Shown here: positions 62,673-64,000 of the stretch, piece after piece | Layout of the letters: the number at the start of each line of letters is the position of its first letter | Position numbering within the stretch: position 1 is the first letter of the stretch | Source of the DNA: Thiemannella venezuelensis | GTDB taxonomy: Bacteria; Actinomycetota; Actinomycetes; Streptosporangiales; Streptosporangiaceae | Assembly: GCF_014203605.1 (NCBI RefSeq) | Contig: NZ_JACHJJ010000025.1 | Location: 62,001-126,000, forward strand | DNA length: 64,000 nt | Direction: 5' to 3' | Program-made: the position numbers and the translations under genes | The notes under the pieces: generated by a model | Databases searched by the model: none | Seen by the model: only the letters and a program-made list of their open reading frames with translations | What the model was told of the DNA's origin: nothing

Positions 62673-64000
62673 ATGTCGGCCGATCGCCGTGTACCCGCGC
62701 GCCCGCGCGCCGGATCCCGCAACCCCGGGATCCCGCGCGGCGACGGCGGTTTCACGCTGATCGAGGTCATGGTCTCCATGGTGGTCATCGGGACCGTCAT
62801 GGCCGCGCTGACGGTGTTCTTCACCAACTCCCTCACCCTCACCAGCCAGAAGCGCAGCGAGCAGATGGCGGTCCAGCTGGCCGGCGACGCCGTCGAACGG
62901 GCACGCGCGATCAAGGGGTCGGCGCTGCTCGCCGGCCGGAGCGAGACCAAGTCGACGGAGCAGTGGGACGCCGTCGTGGAGGCGGACAAGATCAAGCGCT
63001 CGGCGCTGCGCGCCGGCCAGAGCGAGATCGAGATCAAGTCGACGGAGCAGCCGGACGTCGCCCTCGCCGCCGTGAAACCCTACCTGGATACCATGAAGCG
63101 GGCGTCGGACCCGGTGCTGACCACCGGCGACGCCGCGCCCCTGCCGACCAGGCCCGTCGCCGTCACGGTCGGCGGGGTGGAGTACGAGCAGCACTGGTAT
63201 GTCGGCCACTGCCGCCAGCAGGGCGTGTCCGCCACCGGGCAGACGCGCGCCTGCGAGGACCCCGGGCTCCCCGACCCCGAGCCGGGCAACGTCGACGTGC
63301 TGTTCTTCCGCGTCGTGGTCGCGGTGACCTGGGACCACAGGAGCTGCTGGGGCGGGCGGTGCGCCTACGTCACCTCGACCCTGGTGAGCCCCGCCACCGA
63401 CCCGGTCTTCTACATCAAGCGTCCCGCACCGAAGATCGCCGACCCCGGCGCCCAGTACGGCTACCGCACCGTCGCGATGAACCTGCAGCTCCTGGCGAGC
63501 GGCGGGCGGCTCCCGCTGAAGTGGTCGTTCACCGGCCTGCCCGCGGGGCTGGACGGATCGGACAGCGGCCTGATCAGCGGTACGCCGACGGGGACCGGCC
63601 CGTTCACCGTGAAGGCCACCGTCACCGACCGCCACGGCGACACCGACAACGCCGAGTTCCCGCTGACCGTCTTCGACCTGCCGGAGCTGACCGGCCCCGG
63701 TGACCAGGCGACCCGGGCGGGCACCGCCGTCCGGCTGGAGAACCCGGCGACCGGAGGCAGGGGCCCGCTGACCTGGTCGGCCACCGGGCTGCCCACGGGG
63801 CTGTCGATCGACGCCAAGACCGGTGTCATCTCCGGGACCCCGACGGCCTACGAGACGAAGGACGTGACCGTGAAGATCACCGACCAGGGCGGGAAGACCG
63901 ACTCGGTGACGTTCGAGTGGAAGGTCCTGACGCTGAAGCTGACCGGAGCCGCCCGGACGAACTCCATCAGGGACGACGTCGAGACCGCTCTCACCGCGAC
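62673..64000 (+). CDS. PilV-like minor pilin with Ig-type domains, cut by window edge
   Basis: The reading frame is open to the window end (about 442 residues visible). ATG 62673 has AGGAG 5 nt upstream. A 26-residue leader ends RGDGG before the type III signal FTLIEVMVSMVVIGTV, with Glu31 at +5. After the N-helix the protein repeats a KGSALLAGRSE / KRSALRAGQSE segment, holds Cys-rich parts (GHCRQQG, SCWGGRCAY), and then at least two putative Ig (He_PIG-type) repeats ending LPAGL..DSGLISGTPTGTG and LPTGLSIDAKTGVISGTPT. It is far larger than a normal minor pilin and may be a tip adhesin. Confidence 0.88.
   Translation, partial: MSADRRVPARPRAGSRNPGIPRGDGGFTLIEVMVSMVVIGTVMAALTVFFTNSLTLTSQKRSEQMAVQLAGDAVERARAIKGSALLAGRSETKSTEQWDAVVEADKIKRSALRAGQSEIEIKSTEQPDVALAAVKPYLDTMKRASDPVLTTGDAAPLPTRPVAVTVGGVEYEQHWYVGHCRQQGVSATGQTRACEDPGLPDPEPGNVDVLFFRVVVAVTWDHRSCWGGRCAYVTSTLVSPATDPVFYIKRPAPKIADPGAQYGYRTVAMNLQLLASGGRLPLKWSFTGLPAGLDGSDSGLISGTPTGTGPFTVKATVTDRHGDTDNAEFPLTVFDLPELTGPGDQATRAGTAVRLENPATGGRGPLTWSATGLPTGLSIDAKTGVISGTPTAYETKDVTVKITDQGGKTDSVTFEWKVLTLKLTGAARTNSIRDDVETALTA

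Overview
The window is 64 kb of very GC-rich actinomycete chromosome, with roughly 90% or more G/C at third codon positions. Leaderless-looking starts (TANNNT about 7 nt before the start codon), an actinobacterial IHF-type protein, polyphosphate glucokinase, a SapA-like secreted protein and a GH6 cellulase under a CebR/CelR-type operator fit a filamentous actinomycete. A Streptosporangiaceae-like host is my inference and was not tested by any search. Family assignments rest on reading motifs; no database was consulted.

Layout. 1-2.1 kb: a response regulator and a truncated sensor kinase. 2.1-8.4 kb: a gamma-glutamyltranspeptidase-like protein, a DUF5709-type small protein, a HAD hydrolase whose end lies in a 23-bp tandem repeat, and a divergent pair of a double-HTH MerR regulator and a UvrA-like ABC protein (drug-resistance type). 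8.4-16 kb: an AfsR/LuxR-type STAND regulator facing a DUF1579-like gene across an array of GTGGnnnCCAC palindromes, then HrpA helicase. 16-28.3 kb: cellulase, sortase with a putative surface substrate, ppgK, an ABC exporter, a flavin reductase, secreted and membrane proteins and an ABC-F protein. 28.4-38.6 kb: acyl-CoA dehydrogenase, small acidic proteins, an IHF-like protein, two DJ-1/PfpI proteins, a conserved-looking trio (iron-dependent haem-oxygenase-fold enzyme, GT2, CDGSH), an MBL hydrolase and a membrane protein.

38.8-41.2 kb is the most striking part. A Ro60/TROVE protein (rsr) is preceded on the same strand by five tandem Y RNA genes. Four carry a circularly permuted tRNA-like domain (T-arm, then a capped acceptor stem, then a D-arm), and one is a minimal Y RNA. 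All five share a GGTGCGAAG-type 5' box and a 3' box close to the bacterial Ro-binding consensus, enclosed by a terminal stem.

41.3-54.3 kb: a BtrH/DUF4872-like protein, XdhC, a TipA-like MerR regulator, a membrane-anchored NB-ARC/TPR protein, an IS630-family element with a frameshifted transposase flanked by gene remnants, a GH19 chitinase, a secreted SNase-type nuclease and RecQ. 54.4-64 kb: a type IV pilus operon pilB-pilT-pilC-pilA-pilD-pilM-pilN-pilO plus a PilV-like minor pilin that runs off the window. It has ATPases, platform, pilins, prepilin peptidase and the PilMNO alignment proteins, and no secretin gene is seen, as expected for a cell without an outer membrane.
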